In this document: piece after piece, positions 1-13,154 of the stretch
Layout: the number at the start of each line of letters is the position of its first letter
How positions within the stretch are numbered: position 1 is the stretch's first letter
From: Hermetia illucens
Lineage: Eukaryota > Arthropoda > Insecta > Diptera > Stratiomyidae
Assembly (NCBI RefSeq): GCF_905115235.1
Contig: NW_024037034.1
Span: forward strand, 434,001 to 498,000
Reading direction: 5' to 3'
DNA: 64,000 nucleotides
Position numbers and translations under genes: made by a program
The notes under the pieces: generated by a model
Databases searched by the model: none
What the model was told of the DNA's origin: nothing
What the model saw: only the letters and a program-made list of their open reading frames with translations

Positions 1-79
1 GGAAACAGTGAACAGTCAATCTCTCTCTGAGTTTAATATTATTAGCAAATGCGAAGAAATTAACCTACATAAGATATAA

Positions 80-3000
80 ACACAAAACCTTAAAAAGGGC
101 TGGGGAGAAGTAGATTCTTTATGAATGGAATTTTAATATTTCAATCTAGTGTCAATTATTCTCGTTAATTATCACGTCAGCATCTTATTTGTATGGCTTA
201 GGATCCTGTTAATTAGCACGAAATTGATAAGTTTGAACTGCTATAACTTTCCCATTAATAGTTGGATTTTCATGAAACCTGGCACGTGTATGCACGAGGC
301 TGTCCTCTATGTCGGAGCAAAATTTAGTATACTTAGCATGAAGTTAAGGGGAGTTTTTTAATTTATTTCTAAAAGTTGGTAATATACTATGAGTAAATTG
401 TTTGAGCAGATACCGGAATAGGACATCTCTCGAAGATTAGATTTCACATAAGTGTTTTACACAAAACCTTAAAAAGGGCTGCAGATAAATAGATTCTTCA
501 TAAATGTGACTTTAATATTCCACGCGAATGTCAATTATTCCGGGTAATTATGACGTCAGCATCTGATTTGCATGGCTTTGGATGCGGTACATTCGCGCGA
601 AATTGCTAAGTTTGAACTGCTATAACTTTGGCGTTAATTACCTGATTTCCATGAAATTTAGCACATATATACAAAATATTGTCCCCTATGCTGGTACAAT
701 TCGGAAGTCCTAGGATGAATCTAAGGGGGTTTTTCAGTAAATTTCTAAAAAGTAGTAATATACTATTAGTAAGTTTATTTGAGCAGATATCGGAATGGGA
801 CATATTTTGAGGCCCAGATTTCATCTAGGCGCACTCTGGTTTTTTTCGGATTTTTGGGTTGAGTAGTTTCCGAAAATGAGTCCTGTCTCACTTCAAATGC
901 GTGCATTTTGACTCCTTACTCACGCACTTTGCAATTTATGCCAAAACTAATGTCAGTTTCCGAAAGTACAAATCGGGACTTCCATTTGGTACCCTACACA
1001 GCTATATCCGGTGAAAAAAATTTTTGAATCCCCCTTTTGCATGTATGGGGAGCTCCCCTTTAAACTCCACCTAAATTTATGCCACTCGCAGTATGCGTGG
1101 AATTTCATAGTTCGTCTCTGTCCACCAAATTTCGTTCGGATCGGTTCCGCCGTTTTGGAGAAAAATGCGCGTGACTGACAGACAGACAGACATACAGACA
1201 GGCAGACATTGAATCGATTTTAATAAGGTTTTGGTTTACACAAAAAAGTTAAAAAAGGGCTAGGGAGAATTAGATTCTTCTTGAATGGAATTTTAATATT
1301 TCACTCGAATATCAATTATTCTAGTTAATTATGACGTCAGCATCTTATTTGTATGGCTTAGGATGCTGTTAATTAGCACGAAATTGATGAGATTCAGCTG
1401 CTATAACTTTCCCACTAATGCTTGGATTTTCATGAAACCTGGCATGTGTATGCACGAGTCTGTCCTCTATCTCGGCGCAAAATTTAGTACACTTAGCATG
1501 AACCTAAGGGGAGTTTTTTAATCTATTTCTAAAAGTTGGTAATATACTATTAGTAAATTGTTTGCGCAGATACCGGAATAGGACATCTCCCGAAGATTAG
1601 ATTTCACATAAGTGTTTTACACAAATCTTAAAAAGGGATGCAGATAAGTAGATTCTTCATAAAGGCGACTTTAATATTCCACCCGAATGTCAATTATTCC
1701 GGGTAATTATGACGTCAGCATCTGATTTGCAGGGCTTTGGAAGCAGTAAACTCGCACGAAATTGCTAAGTTTGAACTGCTATAACTTTGGCGTTAATTAC
1801 CTGCTTTCCATGAAGTTTAGCACATATATACAAAATATTGTCCCCTATGCTGGTACAATTCGGAAGTCCTAGGATGAATCTAAGGGGGGTTTTTCAGTAA
1901 ATTTCTAAAAAGTAGTAATATACTATTAGTAAGTTTATTTGAGCAGATATCGGAATGGGACATATTTTGAGGCCTAAATTTCATCTAGGCGCACTCTGGT
2001 TTTTTTCGGATTTTTGGGTTGAGTAGTTTCCGAAAATGAGTCCTGTCTTACTTCAAGTGCATACATTTTGACTCCTTACTCACGCACTTTGCAATTTATG
2101 CCAAAACTAATGTCTTTTTTGGAAAGTACAAATCGAGACCTTTCATTTAATACCCTACACAATTATATCCGGTGAAAAAAATTTTTGAATCCGCCCGTTG
2201 CATGTATGGGGAGCCCCCCTTTAAACTCCACCTAAATTTATGCCACTCACTCTATGCGTGGGATTTCATAGTTCCCATCCGTCCACCAAATTTCGTTCGG
2301 ATCGCTTTAGCCGTTTTGGAGAAAAATATGTGTGACAGACAGACAGACAGACAGGCAGACATTGAATCGATTTTAATAAGGTTTTGTTTTACACAAAAAA
2401 ATTCAAAAAGGGCTGGGGAGAATTAGTTTCTTCTTGAATAGAATTTTAATATTTCACTGGGATTTCAATTATTCTCATTAATTCTGACGTCAGCATCTTA
2501 TTTGTATGGCTTAGGATGCTGTTAATTAGCACGAAATTGATGAGTTTGAACTGCTATAACTTTCGCACTAATAGTTGGATTTTCATGAAACCTGGCATGT
2601 GTATGCACGAGGCTGTCCTCTATGTCGGTGCAAAATTTAGTACACTTAGCATGAACCGAAGGGGAGTTTTTTAATCTATTCCTAAAAGTTGGTAATATAC
2701 TATTAGTAAATTGTTTGAAGAGATACCGGAATAGGACATCTCTCGAAGATTAGATTTCACATAAGTGTTTTACACAAAATCTTAAAAAGGGCTGCAGATA
2801 AGTAGATTCTTCATAAATGCGACTTTAATATTTCACCCGAATGTCAATTATTCCGGGTAATTATGACGTCAGCATCTGATTTGCATGGCTTTGGAAGCAG
2901 TAAACTCGCGCGAAATTGCTAAGTTTGAACTGCTATAACTTTGGCGTTAATTACCTGATTTCCATGAAGTTTAGCACATATATACAAAATATTGTCCCCT

Positions 3001-3565
3001 ATGCTGGTACAATTCGGAAGTCCTAGGATGAATCTAAGGGGGGTTTTTCAGTAAATTTCTAAAAATTAGTAATATACTATTAGTAAGTTTATTTGAGCAG
3101 ATATCGGAATGGGACATATTTTGAGGCCTAGATTTTATCTAGGCGCACTCTGGTTTTTTTTCGGATTTTTGGGTTGAGTAGTTTCCGAAAATGAGTCCTG
3201 TCTCACTTCAAATGCGTGCATTTTGAATCCTTACTCACGCACTTTGCAATTTATGCCAAAACTAATGTCAGTTTCGGAAAGTACAAATCGAGACCTTTCA
3301 TTTGATACCCTACACAGCTATATCCGGTAAAAAAATTTTTGATTCCCCGCTTTTGCATGTATGGGGAGCCCCCATTTAAGCTCCACCTAAATTTATGCCA
3401 CTCACTGTATGCGTGGGATTTCATAGTTCCCATCTGTGCACCAAATTTCGTTCGGATCGGCTTAGCCGTTTTGGAGAAAAATATGTGTGACCGACAGATA
3501 GGCAGACAGACAGACAGACGCTGAATCGATTTTAATAAGGTTTTGTTTTACACAAAACCTTAAAC
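80..3565. repeat. Array of three GACA-tract monomers (DINE-1/mini-me-like)
   Basis: Monomers of about 1.15 kb each contain two related halves. The first starts 'aaaaagggctggggagaa' and the second 'aaaaagggctgcagataa'. Each monomer ends in a (GACA)n tract (near 1,172, 2,334 and 3,488), a short unique stretch, then a hairpin with stem AAGGTTTTGT/ACAAAACCTT and loop TTTAC. The GACA tract, the terminal hairpin and the lack of coding capacity resemble DINE-1/mini-me non-autonomous Helitron-related repeats of flies. That class assignment is inference. Short reading frames in these monomers recur with the repeat and are not genes. Confidence 0.8.
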
Positions 3566-3634
3566 AAGTTGGGAAACCGGAAGCTTCACGCTTCAGGTAT
3601 AAAAGGTTTTGTGTTTCCCTATGTGAGGAGCATA
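3566..3634. repeat. Head segment of the GACA-repeat family
   Basis: A short segment begins 'aagttgggaaaccggaagc' and ends in 'aaaggttttgtgtttcc'. It can form a hairpin from CCGGAAGC and GCTTCAGG with a 5-base loop. The same head starts the stand-alone insertions at 32,401 and 63,373, so it is the 5' end of the family. It recurs at about 7,566, 12,061 and 22,366, always just after a terminal hairpin. Confidence 0.7.
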
Positions 3635-3817
3635 ACGTAGTTCTCCATTGGCTTATAGCATTGACCCGAGATATTTAAATCGCTCAGTTCTGGGCAGGTT
3701 ACCACCATTGCAAGAACTCAGCGATTTAAATTTCTGGAAGGGCATATTACTGTCATTGAAAGAACTGAGCGATTTAAACATCTCGAGTCAATGCTACCAG
3801 CCAATGGAGAACTGCGT
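3635..3817. repeat. Fold-back palindrome
   Basis: Two arms of about 57 bp (3,635-3,691 and 3,761-3,817) are inverted copies of one another with a few mismatches, separated by about 69 bp. The spacer carries a third partial copy of the motif 'agcgatttaaat'. Transcripts could form a long hairpin. There is no coding potential. It could be a small fold-back (MITE-like) element carried along by the higher-order repeat. Confidence 0.8.
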
Positions 3818-3902
3818 AATGAAATGTTTCAAGCATTAACGCCACCTGGATGAAGTGACATTCCACAACTAGTGTTCTTTGTGATCGACGTATCAGCGCA
3901 CG

Positions 3903-4631
3903 AGTTACACAGGACCTTACACCCATTAACATAAGTACACCAAGTACACTTGTACCTAACCCTAAGGTCACCTTCACCAATAATCCAGATGATGACATCA
4001 GTCCATATCATCAGTAATATAAGAACATATATAAACATCCTCAACCAATGTAAACACTAACCTAAGTTCATATGTAAACATCCCTTAACTAATGTAAACA
4101 TCGATCCGTTCAATCTCATATGACTCATCATCTTATCTTTTCCAATATCCAATTCGTATCTTCAATACGATGAGTCATCACTATTTCATCATTTCAAACG
4201 ATAGATGACTTCATTCGATCTATAAACAAACTAGATCAAATGAAGATCAGCGCGTAATTAAAATATCATATTACAGAATATGCAAAATGCATTATCAGCA
4301 TTTTGCATCCTTTGTTCGGAACACTATAAATATAGAACTCATCCCAACATTAGAAAGTTTCTCATTATATCAAAGTCGAGTGAAGTTCTCCTGGAGTTCT
4401 TCTAAAAGTATTAGTATTATATCAAAGTAGAGTCGGGTTCTTGTAATGGAGTTATTGTCAAGTAATACTTAGTTCCGGGATATAGTATTAAGTATAATAG
4501 AATACTAGTGTTATTCGAAGTTTAATAAAGTGCTTTTAAATTAATAAAAGTGGCGTTTCAAATAATAAGTCTCGCGGAAGAGACTTTTAAAATTTATCGT
4601 TTTGAATAGCGCAAGCCCGCTATTCGTAACT
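3903..4631 (+). mobile_element. Solo LTR, gypsy-type (copy 1)
   Basis: A 729-bp block begins AGTTAC and ends GTAACT. It is flanked by the 4-bp direct repeat CACG (3,899-3,902 and 4,632-4,635). Units at about 7,937 and 22,697 have the uninterrupted target. AGTTA...AACT ends and 4-bp target duplications fit insect gypsy/errantivirus LTRs. A TATA-like stretch (near 4,325) and AATAAA (near 4,524) fit LTR promoter and poly(A) functions. No internal coding region is present, so it is a fossil left by recombination between LTRs. Confidence 0.82.
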
Positions 4632-4659
4632 CACGTCCCAAATCTAAAGTTTACTGTAA

Positions 4660-5110
4660 TGTCGTCCGTCAGTCGCTCTCTATAGTTTGAGTGTTGACTA
4701 TAAAGGACAATGAACGGCGTCTTGCGGTAACGGGGACGAAGATGTTGCATTGCACTGGTGGCGTGACACGTTTTGATTACGTCTGAAATGAGAATATGCG
4801 CGATCGATATGGGTTTGCATTGATCGTGGAAAACCTGCAAGAGAGGCGTTTTCGATGGTGTGGCCACGTAATTCACGCTAACGAGAATTCAACAACCAGT
4901 ATTGGTCAGAACATCGAAGTCAATGGTAAGCAACCAAAAGGCCGGCCAAAACAATGGTCGCATGATACACTGGATGGGGATTTGAAGGTCTCGCGATTAC
5001 ATCCTGATCAGGCATTTGATAAAGTAAAATGACGAAACCGATCACGACGAGCCGACCCCGCTTGTGAACTGAAGGCTGAAGAAAAAGAAGAAAATGTGAG
5101 GAACGGTGTG
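4660..5110 (+). mobile_element. RTE-like LINE, 3' end of reverse transcriptase ORF (remnant 1)
   Basis: Reading this strand shows fragments typical of the last ~130 residues of RTE-like LINE polymerases. They include a 'NERRLAVT' stretch (out of the main frame), 'RRFRWCGHVIHANE', 'KGRPKQWSHDTLDGDLK', and beyond a TGA stop the tail 'RSRRADPAC' followed by the Lys/Glu-rich end that marks these elements. The longest open piece is 4,796-5,032. No polymerase core is present. About 155 bp of unassigned spacer, containing 'gatggaaacagtgaacagtc', follows before the next monomer array. Confidence 0.72.
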
Positions 5111-5267
5111 CCTGACAGTTCCGTGTCACATAGTTAAAAATTCTATTGGCATCTATTTTTTAGAAAGTAATTTAAATAAATCATTTGATGGAAACAGTGA
5201 ACAGTCAATCTCTCTCTGAGTTTAATATTATTAGCAAATGCGAAGAAATTAACCCACATAAGATAGA

Positions 5268-7565
5268 AACACAAAATCTTAAAAAGGGCTGGGGAGAAGT
5301 AGATTCTTCATGAATGGAATTTTAATATTTCAATCTAGTGTCAATTATTCTCGTTAATTATCACGTCAGCATCTTATTTGTATGGCTTAGGATGATGTTA
5401 ATTAGCACGAAATTGATTAGTTTGAACTGCTATAACTTTCCCACTAATAGTTGGATTTTCATGAAACCTGGCATGTGTATGCACGAGGCTGTCCTCTATG
5501 TCGGTGCAAAATTTAGTACACTTAGCATGAACTAAGGGGAGTTTTTCAATCTATTTCTAAAAGTTGGTAATATACTATTAGTAAATTTTTTGACCAGATA
5601 CCGGAATGGGACGTCTCTCGAAGATTAGATTTCATATAAGTGTTTTACACAAAACCTTAAAAAGTGCTGCAGATAAATAGATTCTTCATAAATGTGACTT
5701 TAATATTCCACGCGAATGTCAATTATTCCGGGTAATTATGACGTCAGCATCTTATTTGCATGGCTTTGGATGTGGTAAATTCGCGCGAAATTGCTAAGTT
5801 TGAACTGCTATAACTTTGGCGTTAATTGCCTGGTTTCTACGAAATTTTAGAAATGTACACAAAGTTTCATCCTCTCTGCTGGTATTCCGAAGTGCTAGGA
5901 TGAATTTAAGGGGGTTTTTTCAGTAAATCTCTAGAATGAAGTAATATACTATCAGTAAGTTTATTTGAGCAGATGTCGGAATGGAACATATTTTGTGGCC
6001 TAGATTGCACCTAGGGGCACCACCTCGGTTCTTTTGCGGATTTTTAGGTTGTGTAGTTTCCGAAAATGAGTCCTGTCTCATTTCAAGTGCGTTCATTTTG
6101 ACTCATTACTCACGCACTTTGCAATCTATGCTAAAACTAATATCAGCTTCGGAAAGTACAAATCGAGACCTTTCATTTGGTACCCTGCGCAACTATATGC
6201 GGTGAAAAAAATTTTTGAATTCCCCCTTTGCATGTATGGGGAGCCCCCCTTTAAACTCCACCTAAAGTTATGCCACTCACTGTATGCGTGGGATTTCACA
6301 GTTCCCATCTGTCCACCAAATTTCGTTCGGATCGGTTTAGCCGTTTTGGAGAAAAATATGTGTGACAGACAGACAGACAGACAGACATTGAATCGATTTT
6401 AATAAGGTTTTGTTTTGCAGAAAACCTTAAAAAGGGCTAGGGAGAATTAGATTCTTCTTAAATGGAATTTTAATATTTCACTGGGATTTCAATTATTCTC
6501 GTTAATTATGACGTCAGCATCGTATTTGTATGGCTTAGGATGCTGTTAATTAGCACGAAGTTGATTAGTTTGAACTGCCATAACTTTCCCACTAATTCCT
6601 GGATTTTCATGAAACCTGGCATGTGTATGCACGAGGCTGTCCTCTATGTCGATGCAAAATTTAGTACACTTAGCATGAACTTAAGGGGAGCTTTTTAATC
6701 TATTCCAAAAAGTTGATAATATACTATTAGTAAATTTTTTGAACCGGAGTGGGACGTCTCTCGAAGATTAGATTTCACATAAGTGTTTTCCACAAAACCT
6801 TAAGAAGGGCTGCAGATAAATAGATTCTTCATAAATGTGACTTTAATATTCCACGCGAATGTCAATTATTCCGGGTAATTATGACGTCAGCATCTGATTT
6901 GCATGGCTTTGGAAGCAGTAAACTCGCCTGAAATTGCTAAGTTTGAACTGCTATAACTTTGGCGTTAATTACCTGATTTCCATGAAATTTAGCACATATA
7001 TACAAAATATTGTCCCCTATGCTGGTACAATTCGGAAGTCCTAGGGTGAATCTAAGTGTGGTTTTTCAGTAAATTTCTAAAAAGTAGTAATATACTATTA
7101 GTAAGTTTATTTGAGCGGATATCGGAATGGGACATATTTTGAGGCCTAGATTTCATCTAGGCGCACTCTGGTTTTTTTCGGATTTTTGGGTTAAGTAGTT
7201 TCCGAAAATGAGTCCTGTGACACTTCAAATGTGTGCATTTTGACTCCTTACTCACGCACTTTGCAATTTATGCCAAAACTAATGTCAGTTTCGGAAAGTA
7301 CAAATCGGGACTTTCATTTGATATCCTACACAACTATATCCGATGAAAAAAATGTTTGAACCCCCCCTTTGCATGTATGGGGAGCCCCCCATTAAACTCC
7401 ACCTAAATTTATGCCACTCGCTGTATGCGTGGGATTTCATAGTTCCCATCTGTCCACCAAATTTCGTTCGGATCGGTTTAGCGGTTTTGGGGAAAAATGC
7501 GTGTGATAGACAGACAGACAGACAATGAATCGATTTGAATAAGGTTTTGTTTTACACAAAACCTT
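5268..7565. repeat. Array of two GACA-tract monomers
   Basis: Two monomers have GACA tracts near 6,365 and 7,510. They are clearly diverged from the flanking arrays (substitutions and small indels throughout), so this unit is older than the 8.5 kb duplication that brackets it. Each monomer ends in the same AAGGTTTTGT hairpin. Confidence 0.8.
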
Positions 7566-7621
7566 AAAGAAGGTGGGAAACCGGAAGCTTGACGCTTCAG
7601 GTATAAAAGGTTTTGTGTTTT

Positions 7622-7838
7622 CCAATGTGAGGAGCATAACGTAGTTCTCCATTGGCTTATAGCATTGACCCGAGATATTTAAATCGCTCAGTTCTGGGCA
7701 TCTTACCACCATTGCCAGAACTCAGCGATTTAAATTTCTGGAAGGGCATATTACTGCCATTGAAAGAACTGAGCGATTTAAATATCTCGAGTCAATGCTA
7801 TAAGCCAATGGAGAACTACGTTATGCTCCTCACATTGG
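7622..7838. repeat. Fold-back palindrome, long-arm version
   Basis: This is the same fold-back as at 3,635 but with arms of about 74 bp (7,622-7,695 and 7,765-7,838). The right arm continues through 'gttatgctcctcacattgg', the inverted complement of the left flank. The other three copies have lost that extension on the right, so this copy probably keeps the ancestral stem. Confidence 0.78.
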
Positions 7839-7964
7839 AGCCAATGGAGAACTGCATAATGAAATGTTTCAAGCATTAGCGCCACCTGGATGAAGTGACA
7901 TTCCACAACTAGTGTTCTTTGTGATCGACGTATCAGCACACGTCCCAAATCTAAAATTTACTGT

Positions 7965-8410
7965 AATGTCGTCCGTCTGTCGCTCTCTATAGTTTGAGTG
8001 TTGACTATAAAGGACAATGAACGGCGTCTTGCGGTAATGGGGACGAAGATGTTGCATTGCACTGGTGGCGTGACACGTTTTGATTACGTCTGAAATGAGA
8101 ATATCCGCGATCGATATGGGTTTGCATTGATCGTGGAAAAACTGCAAGAGAGGCGTTTTCGATGGTGTGGTCACGTAATTCACGCTAACGAGAATTCAAC
8201 AACCAGTATTGGTCAGAACATCGAAGTCAATGGTAAGCAACCAAAAGGCCGGCCAAAACAATGGTCGCATGATACACTGGATGGGGATTTGAAGGTCTCG
8301 CGATTACATCCTGATCAGGCATTTGATAAAGTAAAATGACGAAACCGATCACGACGAGCCGACCCCGCTTGTGAACTGAAGGCTGAAGAAAAAGAAGAAA
8401 ATGTGAGGAG
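7965..8410 (+). mobile_element. RTE-like LINE 3' end (remnant 2)
   Basis: Same fragment as at 4,660-5,110, with 'RRFRWCGHVIHANE' and 'KGRPKQWSHDTLDGDLK' open in 8,127-8,339, then a TGA and the 'RSRRADPAC' tail. The sequence upstream is continuous, without the solo LTR, and preserves the empty LTR target (CACG at about 7,939-7,942). Confidence 0.72.
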
Positions 8411-8575
8411 CGGTGAGCCTGACAGTTCCGTGTCACATAGTTAAAAATTCTATTGGCATCTATTTTTTAGAAAGTAATTTAAATAAATTATTTGATGGAA
8501 ACAGTGAACAGTCAATCTCTCTCTGAGTTTAATATTATTAGCAAATGCGAAGAAATTAACCTACATAAGATATAA

Positions 8576-11500
8576 ACACAAAACCTTAAAAAGGGCTGGG
8601 GAGAAGTAGATTCTTTATGAATGGAATTTTAATATTTCAATCTAGTGTCAATTATTCTCGTTAATTATCACGTCAGCATCTTATTTGTATGGCTTAGGAT
8701 CCTGTTAATTAGCACGAAATTGATAAGTTTGAACTGCTATAACTTTCCCATTAATAGTTGGATTTTCATGAAACCTGGCACGTGTATGCACGAGGCTGTC
8801 CTCTATGTCGGAGCAAAATTTAGTATACTTAGCATGAAGTTAAGGGGAGTTTTTTAATTTATTTCTAAAAGTTGGTAATATACTATGAGTAAATTGTTTG
8901 AGCAGATACCGGAATAGGACATCTCTCGAAGATTAGATTTCACATAAGTGTTTTACACAAAACCTTAAAAAGGGCTGCAGATAAATAGATTCTTCATAAA
9001 TGTGACTTTAATATTCCACGCGAATGTCAATTATTCCGGGTAATTATGACGTCAGCATCTGATTTGCATGGCTTTGGATGCGGTACATTCGCGCGAAATT
9101 GCTAAGTTTGAACTGCTATAACTTTGGCGTTAATTACCTGATTTCCATGAAATTTAGCACATATATACAAAATATTGTCCCCTATGCTGGTACAATTCGG
9201 AAGTCCTAGGATGAATCTAAGGGGGTTTTTCAGTAAATTTCTAAAAAGTAGTAATATACTATTAGTAAGTTTATTTGAGCAGATATCGGAATGGGACATA
9301 TTTTGAGGCCCAGATTTCATCTAGGCGCACTCTGGTTTTTTTCGGATTTTTGGGTTGAGTAGTTTCCGAAAATGAGTCCTGTCTCACTTCAAATGCGTGC
9401 ATTTTGACTCCTTACTCACGCACTTTGCAATTTATGCCAAAACTAATGTCAGTTTCCGAAAGTACAAATCGGGACTTCCATTTGGTACCCTACACAGCTA
9501 TATCCGGTGAAAAAAATTTTTGAATCCCCCTTTTGCATGTATGGGGAGCTCCCCTTTAAACTCCACCTAAATTTATGCCACTCGCAGTATGCGTGGAATT
9601 TCATAGTTCGTCTCTGTCCACCAAATTTCGTTCGGATCGGTTTCGCCGTTTTGGAGAAAAATGCGCGTGACTGACAGACAGACAGACATACAGACAGGCA
9701 GACATTGAATCGATTTTAATAAGGTTTTGGTTTACACAAAAAAGTTAAAAAAGGGCTAGGGAGAATTAGATTCTTCTTGAATGGAATTTTAATATTTCAC
9801 TCGAATATCAATTATTCTAGTTAATTATGACGTCAGCATCTTATTTGTATGGCTTAGGATGCTGTTAATTAGCACGAAATTGATGAGATTCAGCTGCTAT
9901 AACTTTCCCACTAATGCTTGGATTTTCATGAAACCTGGCATGTGTATGCACGAGTCTGTCCTCTATCTCGGCGCAAAATTTAGTACACTTAGCATGAACC
10001 TAAGGGGAGTTTTTTAATCTATTTCTAAAAGTTGGTAATATACTATTAGTAAATTGTTTGCGCAGATACCGGAATAGGACATCTCCCGAAGATTAGATTT
10101 CACATAAGTGTTTTACACAAATCTTAAAAAGGGATGCAGATAAGTAGATTCTTCATAAAGGCGACTTTAATATTCCACCCGAATGTCAATTATTCCGGGT
10201 AATTATGACGTCAGCATCTGATTTGCAGGGCTTTGGAAGCAGTAAACTCGCACGAAATTGCTAAGTTTGAACTGCTATAACTTTGGCGTTAATTACCTGC
10301 TTTCCATGAAGTTTAGCACATATATACAAAATATTGTCCCCTATGCTGGTACAATTCGGAAGTCCTAGGATGAATCTAAGGGGGGTTTTTCAGTAAATTT
10401 CTAAAAAGTAGTAATATACTATTAGTAAGTTTATTTGAGCAGATATCGGAATGGGACATATTTTGAGGCCTAAATTTCATCTAGGCGCACTCTGGTTTTT
10501 TTCGGATTTTTGGGTTGAGTAGTTTGCGAAAATGAGTCCTGTCTTACTTCAAGTGCATACATTTTGACTCCTTACTCACGCACTTTGCAATTTATGCCAA
10601 AACTAATGTCTTTTTTGGAAAGTACAAATCGAGACCTTTCATTTAATACCCTACACAATTATATCCGGTGAAAAAAATTTTTGAATCCGCCCGTTGCATG
10701 TATGGGGAGCCCCCCTTTAAACTCCACCTAAATTTATGCCACTCACTCTATGCGTGGGATTTCATAGTTCCCATCCGTCCACCAAATTTCGTTCGGATCG
10801 CTTTAGCCGTTTTGGAGAAAAATATGTGTGACAGACAGACAGACAGACAGGCAGACATTGAATCGATTTTAATAAGGTTTTGTTTTACACAAAAAAATTC
10901 AAAAAGGGCTGGGGAGAATTAGTTTCTTCTTGAATAGAATTTTAATATTTCACTGGGATTTCAATTATTCTCATTAATTCTGACGTCAGCATCTTATTTG
11001 TATGGCTTAGGATGCTGTTAATTAGCACGAAATTGATGAGTTTGAACTGCTATAACTTTCGCACTAATAGTTGGATTTTCATGAAACCTGGCATGTGTAT
11101 GCACGAGGCTGTCCTCTATGTCGGTGCAAAATTTAGTACACTTAGCATGAACCGAAGGGGAGTTTTTTAATCTATTCCTAAAAGTTGGTAATATACTATT
11201 AGTAAATTGTTTGAAGAGATACCGGAATAGGACATCTCTCGAAGATTAGATTTCACATAAGTGTTTTACACAAAATCTTAAAAAGGGCTGCAGATAAGTA
11301 GATTCTTCATAAATGCGACTTTAATATTTCACCCGAATGTCAATTATTCCGGGTAATTATGACGTCAGCATCTGATTTGCATGGCTTTGGAAGCAGTAAA
11401 CTCGCGCGAAATTGCTAAGTTTGAACTGCTATAACTTTGGCGTTAATTACCTGATTTCCATGAAGTTTAGCACATATATACAAAATATTGTCCCCTATGC

Positions 11501-12060
11501 TGGTACAATTCGGAAGTCCTAGGATGAATCTAAGGGGGGTTTTTCAGTAAATTTCTAAAAATTAGTAATATACTATTAGTAAGTTTATTTGAGCAGATAT
11601 CGGAATGGGACATATTTTGAGGCCTAGATTTTATCTAGGCGCACTCTGGTTTTTTTCGGATTTTTGGGTTGAGTAGTTTCCGAAAATGAGTCCTGTCTCA
11701 CTTCAAATGCGTGCATTTTGAATCCTTACTCACGCACTTTGCAATTTATGCCAAAACTAATGTCAGTTTCGGAAAGTACAAATCGAGACCTTTCATTTGA
11801 TACCCTACACAGCTATATCCGGTAAAAAAATTTTTGATTCCCCGCTTTTGCATGTATGGGGAGCCCCCATTTAAGCTCCACCTAAATTTATGCCACTCAC
11901 TGTATGCGTGGGATTTCATAGTTCCCATCTGTGCACCAAATTTCGTTCGGATCGGTTTAGCCGTTTTGGAGAAAAATATGTGTGACCGACAGATAGGCAG
12001 ACAGACAGACAGACGCTGAATCGATTTTAATAAGGTTTTGTTTTACACAAAACCTTAAAC
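8576..12060. repeat. Array of three GACA-tract monomers (duplicate)
   Basis: This is the duplicate of the array at 80-3,565, with GACA tracts near 9,674, 10,830 and 11,990. It is followed by the head segment at 12,061-12,129. It differs from the first array by only a few bases. Confidence 0.85.
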
Positions 12061-12129
12061 AAGTTGGGAAACCGGAAGCTTCACGCTTCAGGTATAAAAG
12101 GTTTTGTGTTTCCCTATGTGAGGAGCATA

Positions 12130-12312
12130 ACGTAGTTCTCCATTGGCTTATAGCATTGACCCGAGATATTTAAATCGCTCAGTTCTGGGCAGGTTACCAC
12201 CATTGCCAGAACTCAGCGATTTAAATTTCTGGAAGGGCATATTACTGTCATTGAAAGAACTGAGCGATTTAAACATCTCGAGTCAATGCTACCAGCCAAT
12301 GGAGAACTGCGT
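12130..12312. repeat. Fold-back palindrome (duplicate)
   Basis: Copy of the palindrome at 3,635-3,817 carried by the segmental duplication. It differs by one visible base in the spacer ('gccagaact' here, 'gcaagaact' there). Confidence 0.8.
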
Positions 12313-12397
12313 AATGAAATGTTTCAAGCATTAACGCCACCTGGATGAAGTGACATTCCACAACTAGTGTTCTTTGTGATCGACGTATCAGCGCACG

Positions 12398-13126
12398 AGT
12401 TACACAGGACCTTACACCCATTAACATAAGTACACCAAGTACACTTGTACCTAACCCTAAGGTCACCTTCACCAATAATCCAGATGATGACATCAGTCCA
12501 TATCATCAGTAATATAAGAACATATATAAACATCCTCAACCAATGTAAACACTAACCTAAGTTCATATGTAAACATCCCTTAACTAATGTAAACATCGAT
12601 CCGTTCAATCTCATATGACTCATCATCTTATCTTTTCCAATATCCAATTCGTATCTTCAATACGATGAGTCATCACTATTTCATCATTTCAAACGATAGA
12701 TGACTTCATTCGATCTATAAACAAACTAGATCAAATGAAGATCAGCGCGTAATTAAAATATCATATTACAGAATATGCAAAATGCATTATCAGCATTTTG
12801 CATCCTTTGTTCGGAACACTATAAATATAGAACTCATCCCAACATTAGAAAGTTTCTCATTATATCAAAGTCGAGTGAAGTTCTCCTGGAGTTCTTCTAA
12901 AAGTATTAGTATTATATCAAAGTAGAGTCGGGTTCTTGTAATGGAGTTATTGTCAAGTAATACTTAGTTCCGGGATATAGTATTAAGTATAATAGAATAC
13001 TAGTGTTATTCGAAGTTTAATAAAGTGCTTTTAAATTAATAAAAGTGGCGTTTCAAATAATAAGTCTCGCGGAAGAGACTTTTAAAATTTATCGTTTTGA
13101 ATAGCGCAAGCCCGCTATTCGTAACT
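12398..13126 (+). mobile_element. Solo LTR, gypsy-type (copy 2)
   Basis: Same 729-bp LTR with the same CACG flanks as at 3,903-4,631. Because flanks and neighbours are shared, it arose by the segmental duplication rather than by a second insertion. Confidence 0.82.
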
Positions 13127-13154
13127 CACGTCCCAAATCTAAAGTTTACTGTAA

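Larger units (their letters stand above)
1..5190. repeat. Segmental duplication, copy 1 (higher-order repeat block)
   Basis: This block contains three GACA-tract monomers, a head segment, a fold-back palindrome, a solo LTR and an RTE-like LINE 3' end. It recurs at 8,497-13,640 at an offset of 8,496 bases, which becomes 8,495 after a one-base difference in a T run near 3,150. By eye I find only a handful of substitutions (near 1,149, 2,030, 3,465 and 3,707). Such similarity means a very recent tandem duplication or an assembly artefact. The window begins inside the unit, so its true left edge is not seen. Confidence 0.93.

Noticed and set aside
2172-2426. Recurring short ORFs with 'PPNFVRIGLAVLEKN' and 'DRQTDRQ' in every monomer
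   Set aside because: They recur because the DNA repeats. Their ends vary with small indels, the 'DRQTDR' part is simply the GACA tract translated, and there is no conserved start. They are not genes.
80-3565. Possible CRISPR-like array because of regular repeats
   Set aside because: Units are ~1.15 kb, no short repeat-spacer pattern, and the setting is an animal genome.
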